Shown: one piece after another, positions 1 to 8,119 of the stretch
Layout: each line of letters opens with the position of its first letter
Position numbering within the stretch: position 1 is the stretch's first letter
Source: Persicobacter psychrovividus
Lineage (GTDB): Bacteria; Bacteroidota; Bacteroidia; Cytophagales; Cyclobacteriaceae
Length of the DNA stretch: 64,000 bases
Direction: 5' to 3'
NCBI RefSeq assembly: GCF_036492425.1
Contig: NZ_AP025292.1
Span: forward strand, 496,001 to 560,000
The notes under the pieces: generated by a model
Database searches by the model: none
Seen by the model: the letters and a program-made list of their open reading frames with translations, nothing else
What the model was told of the DNA's origin: nothing
Position numbers and translations under genes: made by a program

Positions 1-60
1 TTTTGGACTCATATTTGAATGTAACCCACCGAAGATGGTTTCTGTAATAAAAATGAGGTT

Positions 61-306
61 ATGAGTAATTGGGTAGAAGTGATGGGATATTTCGCAATGG
101 GGCTGGCGGCCTTTTCTTTTACATTCCGAAATTTGGTAAGCCTGCGGAAAGTCAATATTTTTGCAGCAGTGATATTTATTATTTATGGTATTTTAATCCA
201 TGCTTGGCCTATCGTTGGACTGAATATGTTTATCTTGTGTCTTAATGCCTATGAGTTGTATAGGTATTTTCATAAGGAAAAGATCAGTTCAATAGCTACC
301 TCATGA
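61..306 (+). CDS. SemiSWEET/YgjV-like three-helix membrane protein (first of a tandem pair)
   Basis: An 81-residue, very hydrophobic protein with three predicted transmembrane segments at about residues 5-22, 31-50 and 51-70. The layout (GY...SFTFRN..SLR, then YGILI.AWP, then N..I...N.Y.LY) is that of small PQ-loop-like or YgjV/SemiSWEET-like half-transporters, which work as oligomers in the inner membrane. The substrate cannot be told from the sequence. Its stop codon overlaps the start of the next gene by four bases (ATGA), so the two are almost certainly co-translated, and the two proteins are clear paralogues. Family assignment rests on topology and motif pattern only. Confidence 0.7.
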   Translation: MSNWVEVMGYFAMGLAAFSFTFRNLVSLRKVNIFAAVIFIIYGILIHAWPIVGLNMFILCLNAYELYRYFHKEKISSIATS

Positions 307-527
307 GTTTAAACTACACAGAAATAATAGGTTACCTGGCTATGGCTTTTGTTGCCATTTCATTTACTTTCAAAAATGTGCGCTCTTTAAGGTTCTTCAA
401 CTTTATCGGTGCCTCCTTTTTTGTGATCTATGGAATACTGATTTCTGCCTGGCCAGTAGCGATTGTGAATGGCTTTATCGCCATAATTAATGTTTATCAC
501 CTGTTTATTGGGTCGTCGCGTTCCTAA
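303..527 (+). CDS. SemiSWEET/YgjV-like three-helix membrane protein (second of a tandem pair)
   Basis: A 74-residue paralogue of the preceding gene with the same three-helix plan and the same signature positions (IGYLAM, SFTFKN, SLR, YGILISAWP, N.FI..IN.Y.L). It starts inside the stop codon of the upstream gene (ATGA overlap at 303-306), which suggests translational coupling and fixed stoichiometry, as expected for two halves of a hetero-oligomeric membrane protein. The pair lies about 80 bp upstream of ffh and probably forms a separate short transcript, because a Bacteroidota-type -7 element lies between them. Function is inferred from topology only. Confidence 0.7.
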   Translation: MSLNYTEIIGYLAMAFVAISFTFKNVRSLRFFNFIGASFFVIYGILISAWPVAIVNGFIAIINVYHLFIGSSRS

Positions 528-576
528 AAAGAATGCAAAACCCCTATCGTTCAATAAAAAAGCGATAATATTTTTC

Positions 577-584
577 TATTTTTG
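577..584 (+). promoter_or_regulatory. Bacteroidota-type -7 promoter element of ffh
   Basis: TATTTTTG matches the TAnnTTTG -7 consensus of the primary Bacteroidota sigma factor and ends 19 bases before the ffh start codon. I see no convincing TTG -33 element at the usual distance, so this is a partial promoter call. Confidence 0.5.
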
Positions 585-603
585 CGGAAACTGAAGGAAT
601 GCC

Positions 604-1935
604 ATGTTCGATAATTTAAGTACGAAATTAGATAAGGCCTTTAAGAACCTTAAAGGTCAGGGTAGCATCACAGAAATCAACGTTGCCACGACAGTGAAGG
701 AAATCCGTCGTGCATTGATTGATGCCGATGTTAACTTCAAAGTTGCCAAAGAGGTAACGGATGAAATTAAAAATAAGTCATTGGGTCAGGATATCCTGAT
801 CTCTGTTTCACCTGGTCAAATGTTGGTGAAGATCACTCAGGATGAGTTGACTTCATTGATGGGGGGAACGCAAGAAAATATCGTGATCGAGGGAAACCCT
901 GCGGTAATTTTGATTGCGGGTCTTCAAGGTTCAGGTAAAACAACTTTTACAGGTAAATTAGCCGCTCGCCTTAAGAAAGAAGGCAAGAGTGTGATGATGG
1001 CTGCCTGTGATATCTACCGCCCTGCGGCAATCGACCAGCTGAAAGTATTGGGAGAGCAGGTAGGTGTAGAAGTTTATGCAGAGCCTGAAAATAAAAATGC
1101 GGTAGAGATCGCTAAAAACGCTATTGCGGCCGCAAAGCAGCAAAATAAAAAGGTGGTGATCGTCGATACGGCGGGTCGTTTGGCTGTTGATGAGCAAATG
1201 ATGGCCGAGATTGCCGATGTTAAAGAAGCTATTCAGCCTTCGGAAACATTGTTTGTTGTAGATTCGATGACGGGTCAGGATGCTGTAAATACAGCCAAGA
1301 CTTTCAACGACCGCCTTGATTTCAATGGGGTAGTGCTGACCAAATTGGATGGTGATACCCGTGGTGGTGCCGCAATCTCTATTCGTAAAGTGGTAGAGAA
1401 GCCGATCAAATTTATCTCCTACGGAGAGAAAATGGAAGCTTTGGATGTTTTCTATCCTGAGCGTATGGCGCAGCGTGTGTTGGGTATGGGTGATGTGGTT
1501 TCATTGGTAGAGCGTGCGCAAGAGGCCTTTGATGAGGACGAGGCTAAGCGTATCAACCAGAAGATCCGTAAAAACCAGTTTAACTTCGATGACTTCTTGT
1601 CGCAGTTGAATCAAATCAAGAAGATGGGTAATCTGAAAGATTTGGTAGGGATGTTGCCAGGTGTTGGTAAAATGATGAAAGACATTGACATTGACGACAA
1701 TGCTTTCAAACCTATCGAAGCAATCATTTTGTCGATGACATTGGAAGAGCGCGAAAACCCAGAATTGTTGGACGGTAGCCGTCGTCGTCGTATTGCGAAT
1801 GGTTCAGGAACCACTGTTCAGGATGTCAACAAATTATTGAAGCAATTCAATGAGATGCGCAAGATGATGAAAACGATGAACAAGCTTTCGGGTAGCCGTC
1901 GCGGATTCGGAATGAATAATCTATTGAAGAAATAA
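604..1935 (+). CDS. ffh: Signal recognition particle GTPase Ffh
   Basis: A 443-residue protein, full length for Ffh/SRP54. It binds the SRP RNA and signal sequences of nascent inner-membrane proteins and delivers ribosomes to FtsY and the Sec translocon. The N domain (about 1-90) is followed by the G domain with P-loop GLQGSGKT at 106-113, DTAGR at 188-192 and TKLDG at 246-250. The C-terminal M domain (about 300-443) includes the GMLPG finger-loop region and a methionine-rich end. Its terminator lies inside the 3' end of the convergent patatin gene, whose stop codon is only eight bases away. Assignment is secure. Confidence 0.98.
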   Translation: MFDNLSTKLDKAFKNLKGQGSITEINVATTVKEIRRALIDADVNFKVAKEVTDEIKNKSLGQDILISVSPGQMLVKITQDELTSLMGGTQENIVIEGNPAVILIAGLQGSGKTTFTGKLAARLKKEGKSVMMAACDIYRPAAIDQLKVLGEQVGVEVYAEPENKNAVEIAKNAIAAAKQQNKKVVIVDTAGRLAVDEQMMAEIADVKEAIQPSETLFVVDSMTGQDAVNTAKTFNDRLDFNGVVLTKLDGDTRGGAAISIRKVVEKPIKFISYGEKMEALDVFYPERMAQRVLGMGDVVSLVERAQEAFDEDEAKRINQKIRKNQFNFDDFLSQLNQIKKMGNLKDLVGMLPGVGKMMKDIDIDDNAFKPIEAIILSMTLEERENPELLDGSRRRRIANGSGTTVQDVNKLLKQFNEMRKMMKTMNKLSGSRRGFGMNNLLKK

Positions 1936-1943
1936 TTCCTGTT

Positions 1944-2786
1944 TTAGAGCATTTGTTCTCTGGAATTCAAAGCCTTACTCTCAGGAGTGAGGCTTTTTTT
2001 TCGCTGATGTAATTCTTGCATTCTATCAAGGTCGAGGTTTCTGGTGAGTTGGAAAAGAACATCCTCAGTGCCTTTGTAGCCGATTTCATAAAGTTCATCA
2101 GCCCTGTTGAAATCAAAAGTGCCGTATTTTCGCGCATCGACAGGATCAATGATTAAATCGCAGGCTTGCATCCTCGGGTTGACCGTCTGGTACACCGCAA
2201 GCTGATAAACACGCTCGGCAATGGCTTTAAGGCCACTGATTTTAGGCAGAACCATATTGTGATTGACGTGTACGCCGATTGTGCGGGCAGAATGCGCCAA
2301 TAGTGGCTCTACGGGCAGGTTGTTGGTCAGGCCTCCGTCAACATACTGCTGATCGTTGATCATGATCGGGGGGAAGAGCACGGGGATTGTCGCCGAAGCC
2401 TTGATCCACAGGTGTAGTGGCCCATGGTCGATAATTTGTGAGCTGCCTGTGGTGAGGTTGCTCACACAAACATGCAATGGCAGTTTGAGGCCTTCGAAAG
2501 AATTGTGAGGAATCACCTCCTGAAGGCGTTGTTCGAGATAGTCGAGTGGAAGCAGCCCTGTTTTCAATAATCGCCACCTGAACATATTTACAAATTTACG
2601 TTCTGTAACGATGTCCATGATCTCAGAAGGGCGTAACCCTTGCGCGTAAAATGCACCAATAATCGCCCCCATGCTGGTACCGGAAATCCTGTTGACGGTA
2701 ATGCCATAATCCTCCAATGCCTGAAGGACACCAATATGTACAATTCCTCTTGCGCCACCACCACTGAGAGCAATTCCTATTTCCAT
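1944..2786 (-). CDS. Patatin-like phospholipase (RssA/PlpD-type)
   Basis: A patatin-fold serine acyl hydrolase of about 280 residues. The oxyanion-hole motif GGGARG lies near the N-terminus, the nucleophile elbow is GTSMG, and the catalytic aspartate sits in the DGG of VDGGLTNN, so the Ser-Asp dyad is complete. Members hydrolyse ester bonds of membrane lipids; no signal peptide is visible, so a cytoplasmic enzyme like RssA is most likely. I prefer the start giving MEIGIALSGGG; an in-frame ATG 18 bases upstream (at 2804) is the alternative. It is convergent with ffh, and its last codons double as the ffh terminator hairpin. Confidence 0.9.
   Translation of the reverse strand: MEIGIALSGGGARGIVHIGVLQALEDYGITVNRISGTSMGAIIGAFYAQGLRPSEIMDIVTERKFVNMFRWRLLKTGLLPLDYLEQRLQEVIPHNSFEGLKLPLHVCVSNLTTGSSQIIDHGPLHLWIKASATIPVLFPPIMINDQQYVDGGLTNNLPVEPLLAHSARTIGVHVNHNMVLPKISGLKAIAERVYQLAVYQTVNPRMQACDLIIDPVDARKYGTFDFNRADELYEIGYKGTEDVLFQLTRNLDLDRMQELHQRKKSLTPESKALNSREQML
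1970..2001 (+). terminator. Rho-independent terminator of ffh, embedded in the patatin coding region
   Basis: An 11-bp stem (1970-1980 with 1985-1995, one G-U pair), loop TCAG, then eight T residues. It follows the ffh stop by about 35 bases but lies wholly within the last codons of the opposite-strand patatin gene. Confidence 0.85.
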
Positions 2787-2872
2787 ATTCTGATAATGAA
2801 ACATTTTTGAGCTGTTTGGTTGAAAATGGGGTATTTCAAAAGTGCTTCAGCGATGTTCAGGAATATAGGAGC

Positions 2873-2908
2873 AAAAAAAAAGCGCAACCCGAAGCTGCGC
2901 TTTTTTTT
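2873..2908 (-). terminator. Terminator downstream of the pyruvate dehydrogenase E1-beta gene
   Basis: The stem AGCGCA/TGCGCT with loop ACCCGAAGC is flanked by eight A and eight T residues, so it works in both directions. It sits 13 bases past the E1-beta stop codon on the minus strand. Confidence 0.85.
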
Positions 2909-2920
2909 AATAATCTATTC

Positions 2921-3898
2921 TTAGCGATAAAGCACTTCTTTAATGCGTTTAACGGTTTTTTCAACATTTGGTACAGTTGCTTGCAATAAAGTTTTTGCAT
3001 AAGCTACAGGAACATCCTCAGAGACAACACGCGTTACTGGTGCGTCAAGGTAATCGAATGCGTTTTTAGATACATAGAAGGCGATCTCGGCAGAGATAGA
3101 CGCCAAAGGCCATGCTTCTTCTAAAACCACCAAGCGGTTTGTTTTCTTAACAGAAGTGATGATGGTTGCCCAGTCGATAGGACGAACAGTGCGCAAGTCA
3201 ATCAATTCTACACTGATGCCATCTTTCTCCAATTCAGCAACAGCATCCTGCGCTACTTTTACCATCTTACCGAAAGATAACAAAGTAACGTCAGTACCTT
3301 CTTTTACCACATTGGCAGTACCGATAGGAATAAGGTATTCGCTCTCTGGAACTTCTCCTTTATCACCATACATTAACTCAGACTCCATGAAAATAACAGG
3401 GTCATTGTCACGGATTGAGGATTTCAACAAACCTTTAGCATCCTTTGGATTAGAAGGGATAACTACCTTAAGGCCTGGTGTGTTAGCATACCAATTTTCA
3501 AAGTTCTGTGAGTGCTGAGCAGCCAACTGGCCAGCGTTACCTGTAGCACCACGGAATACGATCGGTACATCCACTTGGCCACCAGACATCGATTTTAGTT
3601 TTGCTGCAGAGTTGATGATTTGGTCAATAGCAACAAGGGAAAAGTTAAAGGTCATGAACTCGATGATTGGTCGTGTGCCGTTCATCGCTGCTCCTACGCC
3701 TAACCCTGTGAAACCCGCTTCGGTAATAGGAGTGTCAATAACACGCTTAGGTCCAAACTCATCAAGCATGCCTTGACTTACTTTATAAGCACCGTTGTAT
3801 TCAGCAACTTCCTCACCCATAAGGAAAATTGACTCGTCGCGGCGCATTTCTTCACTCATCGCTTCACGAAGAGCTTCTCGAAACTGGATTTGTCTCAT
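2921..3898 (-). CDS. pdhB: Pyruvate dehydrogenase E1 component, beta subunit
   Basis: A 325-residue transketolase-like E1-beta subunit of the pyruvate (2-oxoacid) dehydrogenase complex. With E1-alpha it forms the thiamine-diphosphate enzyme that decarboxylates pyruvate and acetylates E2 lipoyl groups. The conserved DTPITEAGFTG segment near residue 60 carries the glutamate that activates the cofactor, and the C-terminal transketolase domain (LRTVRPID, EEAWP) is intact. The alpha subunit and E2 are not adjacent; in many Bacteroidota these genes are scattered. The gene is monocistronic, with its own terminator. Substrate specificity (pyruvate rather than branched-chain oxoacids) is inferred from overall similarity. 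Confidence 0.93.
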   Translation of the reverse strand: MRQIQFREALREAMSEEMRRDESIFLMGEEVAEYNGAYKVSQGMLDEFGPKRVIDTPITEAGFTGLGVGAAMNGTRPIIEFMTFNFSLVAIDQIINSAAKLKSMSGGQVDVPIVFRGATGNAGQLAAQHSQNFENWYANTPGLKVVIPSNPKDAKGLLKSSIRDNDPVIFMESELMYGDKGEVPESEYLIPIGTANVVKEGTDVTLLSFGKMVKVAQDAVAELEKDGISVELIDLRTVRPIDWATIITSVKKTNRLVVLEEAWPLASISAEIAFYVSKNAFDYLDAPVTRVVSEDVPVAYAKTLLQATVPNVEKTVKRIKEVLYR

Positions 3899-4013
3899 GG
3901 TTAAATATTTTTTTGAATTAGGTTATTTCGATTTGATTGTTTTGGTCCGTCTAAGGACTGCTGCGTAAAAATAAGCGAATTGTAAGGAAAAAAAAACCTT
4001 GGATAAAATAAAA

Positions 4014-4039
4014 AACCCTCAGCTGAAAAGCTGAGGGTT
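4014..4039 (-). terminator. Terminator hairpin left of the group II intron, probably the original ompA-TPR terminator
   Basis: A perfect 11-bp stem (4014-4024 with 4029-4039) with loop GAAA on the plus strand. Read on the minus strand it is followed by TTTTATTTTA, the layout of an intrinsic terminator for a minus-strand gene. The nearest such gene is the OmpA-TPR lipoprotein at 5965-7746, now separated from it by the 1.9-kb intron. Confidence 0.75.
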
Positions 4040-4453
4040 GGTCTATGTGCGCCGTGCATGGCGATTAACTAATCGGTGCAAGTCCGTAGTGGGGGTTAGT
4101 AGTGCCAACCACATAGCAGAAGGCAAGGGTGTATACCGTGAGGTATAATCTGAAGGAAGCCGTATGCAAATCTCTGGCCTGAGGGACACGAACATCATGA
4201 GGCAGTATTGTTTGGATAAGCTTGCATAACAAAGTAAAGTCCAAAACTACTCGGAAGGCAATGCTGTAAATGGTGCAGGTAGATGGGGAGAAAGTTAATC
4301 GTCTTACCGCGGGAGATCTCGCAGGGGTGTCTACTAATAGTAAAGGACACGTTCGAAAAAGGTTTACTGCGAGAAGTCAGCCGAAGTCATAGTAGCCGAG
4401 ACCGACGGCGAAGGACTGAACTTTAATTAGAAATCATTACAGAAAGTTACCGA

Positions 4454-5851
4454 ATGAAAGGTAGAAAGCAGAAAGTACAAAGAAATAGTAGCTTGTTCGG
4501 AAAAGCACCTGCGGAACAGGGGAAAGCCGAACGAGTGCCGACTTTTGTTTGGATAACTGAAGCGGATGATTTCACAGTTACACAGAGAAAGGAAGGATTG
4601 TTAGACAAAATCCTGTGCCCTTATAACTTGAACCGAGCTTATCAGCGAGTAGTAAAGAACAAAGGGAGCCATGGAATTGATGGAATGAAGGTCGGCGCTT
4701 TGGCGTCATATCTGCAAATTCATGGAAGGGAAATAGTACAATCCATACGTCAAGGGAACTACCGCCCGAACCCTGTCCGACGTGTAGAAATACCGAAGGA
4801 CAATGGGAAGACACGCCCTTTGGGGATACCAACGGTAGTGGATCGTTGGGTACAACAGGCGATCAGCCAAGTTTTAGTTCCGATTTACGAGAAGGAATTT
4901 TCACCTCATAGCTATGGGTTTCGTCCTGGTCGCAGTCAGCATCAGGCGTTACTTCAAAGCCAAGAGATTTTATCAGAAGGCTATCGCTATGCGGTGGACT
5001 TAGATATGGAGAAGTTCTTTGACACGGTAAATCATAGTTATCTTATCACTTTACTGTCAGAACAAATCAAGGAAGGATCGGTGATTTCACTCATTCACAA
5101 ATATTTGAATGCAGGTGTTGTGATCGGTCATAAATTTGAGGCAAGCACCGACGGCGTACCGCAGGGAGGACCATTGAGCCCATTATTGAGCAATGTAATG
5201 CTTAATGTGTTGGATCAAGAACTGACCAAGCGGGGACACCGATTCGTGCGCTATGCTGATGATATGATTATCTTTAGTAAAGGTAGAAAAGGAGCGGAAC
5301 GACTCAAAAGAACAGTTACCCGATTTATTGAAGGTAGGCTGTATTTGAGGGTAAACAAGGAGAAAACGCAAGTAGTACCAAGACGGCAAATCAAATTTTT
5401 GGGATACTCCTTCTACATGTGGAAGGGAAAAGCACGTTTTCGAGTTCAAGCCAAAAGTATCAATCGGCTAAAGGATAAAATGCGTGCTATCACCAATAAA
5501 AGTAATGGTCTGGGCTATCAAAGGCGGAAAACCCTGCTATCTCAAACGATAAAAGGGTGGATCAATTACTACAAATTTGCCGAGATGAAAACCATCATGC
5601 AACGACTCGACGAGTGGTTACGCCGACGAATTCGGGCATTTACTTGGAAGAATTGGAAGCGGGTAAGAACACGGTTCAAGGAACTAAAGCGACTGGGTGC
5701 CGATACATCGAAAGCCTGGGAACACGCCAACACAAGAAAAGGACATTGGCGGATCGCAAAGAGCCCTGTATTACACAAAACCCTGACTGATGAAGTGCTT
5801 CGAGAACAAGGCTACGTCTCTCTAAAGACATACTATCTCTCTGTACACTGA
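4454..5851 (+). CDS. ltrA: Group II intron-encoded reverse transcriptase/maturase
   Basis: A 465-residue protein that helps the intron RNA fold and splice, and copies it into DNA during retrohoming. Reverse-transcriptase blocks appear in order: GIDGMKVG, RPLGIPTVVDRW, AVDLDMEKFFDTVNH, VPQGGPLSPLLSNV, the catalytic RYADDMIIF with intact YADD, and KFLGYSFY. A maturase (GIIM/X) domain follows at about 330-420 (KGWINYYKF, LRRRIRAFTWKNWKR). No HNH endonuclease domain follows, so target-primed cleavage of the second strand is not expected; such introns usually use replication-fork primers. The frame is intact, so the element may be active. Confidence 0.95.
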   Translation: MKGRKQKVQRNSSLFGKAPAEQGKAERVPTFVWITEADDFTVTQRKEGLLDKILCPYNLNRAYQRVVKNKGSHGIDGMKVGALASYLQIHGREIVQSIRQGNYRPNPVRRVEIPKDNGKTRPLGIPTVVDRWVQQAISQVLVPIYEKEFSPHSYGFRPGRSQHQALLQSQEILSEGYRYAVDLDMEKFFDTVNHSYLITLLSEQIKEGSVISLIHKYLNAGVVIGHKFEASTDGVPQGGPLSPLLSNVMLNVLDQELTKRGHRFVRYADDMIIFSKGRKGAERLKRTVTRFIEGRLYLRVNKEKTQVVPRRQIKFLGYSFYMWKGKARFRVQAKSINRLKDKMRAITNKSNGLGYQRRKTLLSQTIKGWINYYKFAEMKTIMQRLDEWLRRRIRAFTWKNWKRVRTRFKELKRLGADTSKAWEHANTRKGHWRIAKSPVLHKTLTDEVLREQGYVSLKTYYLSVH

Positions 5852-5860
5852 ATTAAAGAA

Positions 5861-5946
5861 CCGCCCTGTACGGATCCGTACGCAGGGTGGTGTGGGAGGT
5901 GCACTGGTGAAAGAGGAAATTTTCTTTCACCAGCCATCTACCCTAT
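5861..5946 (+). other. Group II intron domains V and VI
   Basis: Domain V is the hairpin 5861-5890. The outer stem CCGCCCTG pairs with CAGGGTGG, the inner stem TACG pairs with CGTA around loop GATC, and a two-base bulge (CG) sits on the 3' side, as in catalytic domain V. Domain VI (about 5893-5946) has the long stem CTGGTGAAAG/CTTTCACCAG and an unpaired A near 5940 that is a candidate branch point. The intron ends in AT. Confidence 0.75.
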
Positions 5947-5964
5947 TTCAAAAAGGGGTTAACC

Positions 5965-7746
5965 TTATTTCAAAGCGTTACGGAAAGCCTCAGAAGAAGC
6001 GAACTTAACGAACTCCAAGTCATTCAATGCTTTCTTAGCCAACTCAGGGTTAGCAGCTACAGCCTTTTTCAAAGCATCGATAGAAGCATCTTGCTTACCA
6101 GAGCGAGCGTTAGCAACTGCCTCACCATAGAATGCTTCAGACATGTTACTGTCTTTTTCAGTAGCTTCTTGGAAAGATACTACAGCAGCATCAAATTGTT
6201 TGTTAAGCAATTGTGCCAAACCTTTGTTGAAAAGGTTCTGAGCAGTTTCTTCAGCATTAGCCAAAGAAGCGATTGCTTCAGCATATTTAGCACGCTTGAT
6301 CTCCAAAGATGCTTTCACACCTGCCAATGCTTTCGCGTTGTCAGATTCCAAACCAGCAGCATAAGCTTTTTCAATCAAGTTGTAAGCTTTTACATCGTCG
6401 CCAGACAAGTAAGCTGCAACAGCCATGTTTGCCGTTGCTTCAGCAGTTTCTTGCTTACGGTTAGAAAGCTCGAATTGCGTCATCGCTTTTTCTACCAATT
6501 CTGAACGAGAAGAACCGTCAGCTTCGATTGCTTCAGCCAAGAATGCAGCACCCAAGTTGTTGTGTGCGATATGGTCGTCAGCTTTTTTCGTTGCCGCAGC
6601 GTAAATCGCTTCTTTTTCGCTGTTTGAAGGCGTCAAAGTAGCAGCATACATCAACTCTTGAAGGCTCAAAGTGTCAGCAGATACTGAGTTGTCAGTGATT
6701 TGCTTCGCTAAAGTAGAGATTTCAGCATCTGATTTCTTTTCTTTTACAGTTAAGATTTCAGTTTTAGCAGTACGCAATTTAGGGTAAACATCACGGAATA
6801 CTTTAGAGTAACCGTTCACTTTAGCCAATTGCTTTGCTTTTTCCTGGAAGTCACCAGAACCATTAACGATGTCTGTCATCTCTGATTTTACAGAGGCGTC
6901 AACACCATCATATGCTTCCAATTCTTTTTTGAATCCAGCCCAATCGTCAGAGATTGGCTTCAATACAAATTTAATTGAATCAGCAGCGCCTTTATAATCG
7001 TAACGCTTCATCAATTTACGGTATTCTTTCTCGATGATCGAAGCACGATTCTCCGCCAAGCGAGAGTTATTCGACTCCAAACCTTCAGGAGAGTGTGTAC
7101 CAGTAATGATTACTGTACGGGTAACGTTTTTGTCTGCAACGAATGCTTTCAAGAACTTACCACGCTCAGAGTTACGCTCAGACCAACGCAAAGTTGATGA
7201 TCCTTGTGTAAAGAAGAAGTCTACGTTTGTAGGAACCAACTCTTCTTGGTTGTTGTAACCATGGAACAAATACGCTGGTGCGTATACCGCATCTACCAAG
7301 CGAGAAGTAGTAATTACTCCTTTAGCTACAGGCAAAACTGGACCAACTTTTTCTTTGTTCTTTTTAGGATCAACGGCCTTACCAGTAATTACCAATTCAC
7401 CATTGGACATTTCCTCGTTGTAGGCAAAAGACCAGTTTTTGTTCAAGCGTGGTGCCTGACCTTCTTTGTCTGCCCAGTTGTCTCCTTTAAGAGTTGCAGC
7501 ATCTAATGTTTTAGCCTTCTCACCGTATTTGTAAGCAGGCTCCATTTGATACTCTAAACCAGGTTTTAACATTTTTACTGGCAAAACAGCAGACATCTCG
7601 AATGATACAGAATCCGCGTGAACCTCCAATGGGTTTGGCGTTACTGTCAATTCTTGGTCTTTAGCCATTTTGGCCATCTTGTTCAGGGAACAACCTGACA
7701 TCATCATGGCGCCGAGTATGGCGGCAGGAAAAACAAGCTTTCTCAT
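5965..7746 (-). CDS. OmpA-family lipoprotein with C-terminal tetratricopeptide repeats
   Basis: A 593-residue exported protein. The N-terminus is a lipoprotein signal peptide ending in MSGCS (lipobox cysteine near residue 19). An OmpA-like peptidoglycan-binding region follows at about 170-260 (GTHSPEGLESNNSRLAENRA). The C-terminal third is alanine-rich helical TPR repeats (NLGAAFLAEAI, NLFNKGLAQLLNKQFDAAVVSFQEA, AFYGEAVANARSGKQDASIDALKKA). It probably anchors the outer membrane to the cell wall while the TPRs bind partners. Codon use is strongly biased, suggesting high expression. The group II intron now lies between its stop codon and its terminator, so readthrough into intron antisense is likely. 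Confidence 0.85.
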   Translation of the reverse strand: MRKLVFPAAILGAMMMSGCSLNKMAKMAKDQELTVTPNPLEVHADSVSFEMSAVLPVKMLKPGLEYQMEPAYKYGEKAKTLDAATLKGDNWADKEGQAPRLNKNWSFAYNEEMSNGELVITGKAVDPKKNKEKVGPVLPVAKGVITTSRLVDAVYAPAYLFHGYNNQEELVPTNVDFFFTQGSSTLRWSERNSERGKFLKAFVADKNVTRTVIITGTHSPEGLESNNSRLAENRASIIEKEYRKLMKRYDYKGAADSIKFVLKPISDDWAGFKKELEAYDGVDASVKSEMTDIVNGSGDFQEKAKQLAKVNGYSKVFRDVYPKLRTAKTEILTVKEKKSDAEISTLAKQITDNSVSADTLSLQELMYAATLTPSNSEKEAIYAAATKKADDHIAHNNLGAAFLAEAIEADGSSRSELVEKAMTQFELSNRKQETAEATANMAVAAYLSGDDVKAYNLIEKAYAAGLESDNAKALAGVKASLEIKRAKYAEAIASLANAEETAQNLFNKGLAQLLNKQFDAAVVSFQEATEKDSNMSEAFYGEAVANARSGKQDASIDALKKAVAANPELAKKALNDLEFVKFASSEAFRNALK

Positions 7747-7893
7747 TTCTATCTTCGTTTAATTATAAAGGTTGCATTTATGCGAAATTATCGGGATAAG
7801 CTTACTATTGCAATAATAGTAAAAAAAAATCACGTTGATTGTAACTTTTATCTCTCCTGATCGCTTCTAATATTTAAAATACATCAATTATTT

Positions 7894-8112
7894 ATGAAAA
7901 AAGTTCAATTTGCATTTCAGCGTTACGCTTTTGGTGTGTGTGAATCGGTTGCGCAAAGGTTGGGAATTTCAACTTTTAGTGTTAGGCTGACCTTCATTTA
8001 CCTGAGTTGTTTGACCGTTGGATCACCAATCGCTCTTTACTTATTCTTAGCTTTTTGGAAAAATATCCGCAAAAACCTACGAAGGAGTAATAACCCTATA
8101 ATTTATGCTTGA
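7894..8112 (+). CDS. PspC-domain membrane protein
   Basis: A 72-residue protein resembling the PspC domain: an N-terminal amphipathic part (AFGVCESVAQRLGISTFSVRL) and one transmembrane helix at about 34-55. PspC proteins sense membrane stress or anchor regulators; here the domain stands alone and no pspA is nearby. The start ATG follows an AT-rich intergenic region shared with the divergent OmpA-TPR gene. It converges on the glycosyltransferase with only seven bases between the stop codons. Confidence 0.75.
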   Translation: MKKVQFAFQRYAFGVCESVAQRLGISTFSVRLTFIYLSCLTVGSPIALYLFLAFWKNIRKNLRRSNNPIIYA

Positions 8113-8119
8113 ATTTTCA

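Larger units (their letters stand above)
4047..5946 (+). mobile_element. Group II intron (about 1.9 kb, apparently complete)
   Basis: A retroelement that starts with the group II 5' consensus GTGCG (4047), has a structured leader of about 400 bases (domains I-IV), encodes a reverse transcriptase/maturase in domain IV, and ends with recognisable domains V and VI and a terminal AT (5945-5946). It lies between two minus-strand genes and is transcribed in the opposite sense. The left exon boundary is seven bases beyond a terminator stem. The right end was set from the domain VI fold and the AY rule, so it could be off by a few bases. Insertion next to terminator stems is characteristic of group IIC introns, but I cannot assign the class firmly. 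Confidence 0.88.

Noticed and set aside
4047-5946. Reverse transcriptase considered as part of a retron, a diversity-generating retroelement or a defence RT
   Set aside because: The maturase domain, the GTGCG 5' end and the domain V/VI structures identify a group II intron; no msr/msd, template repeat or defence partner gene is present.
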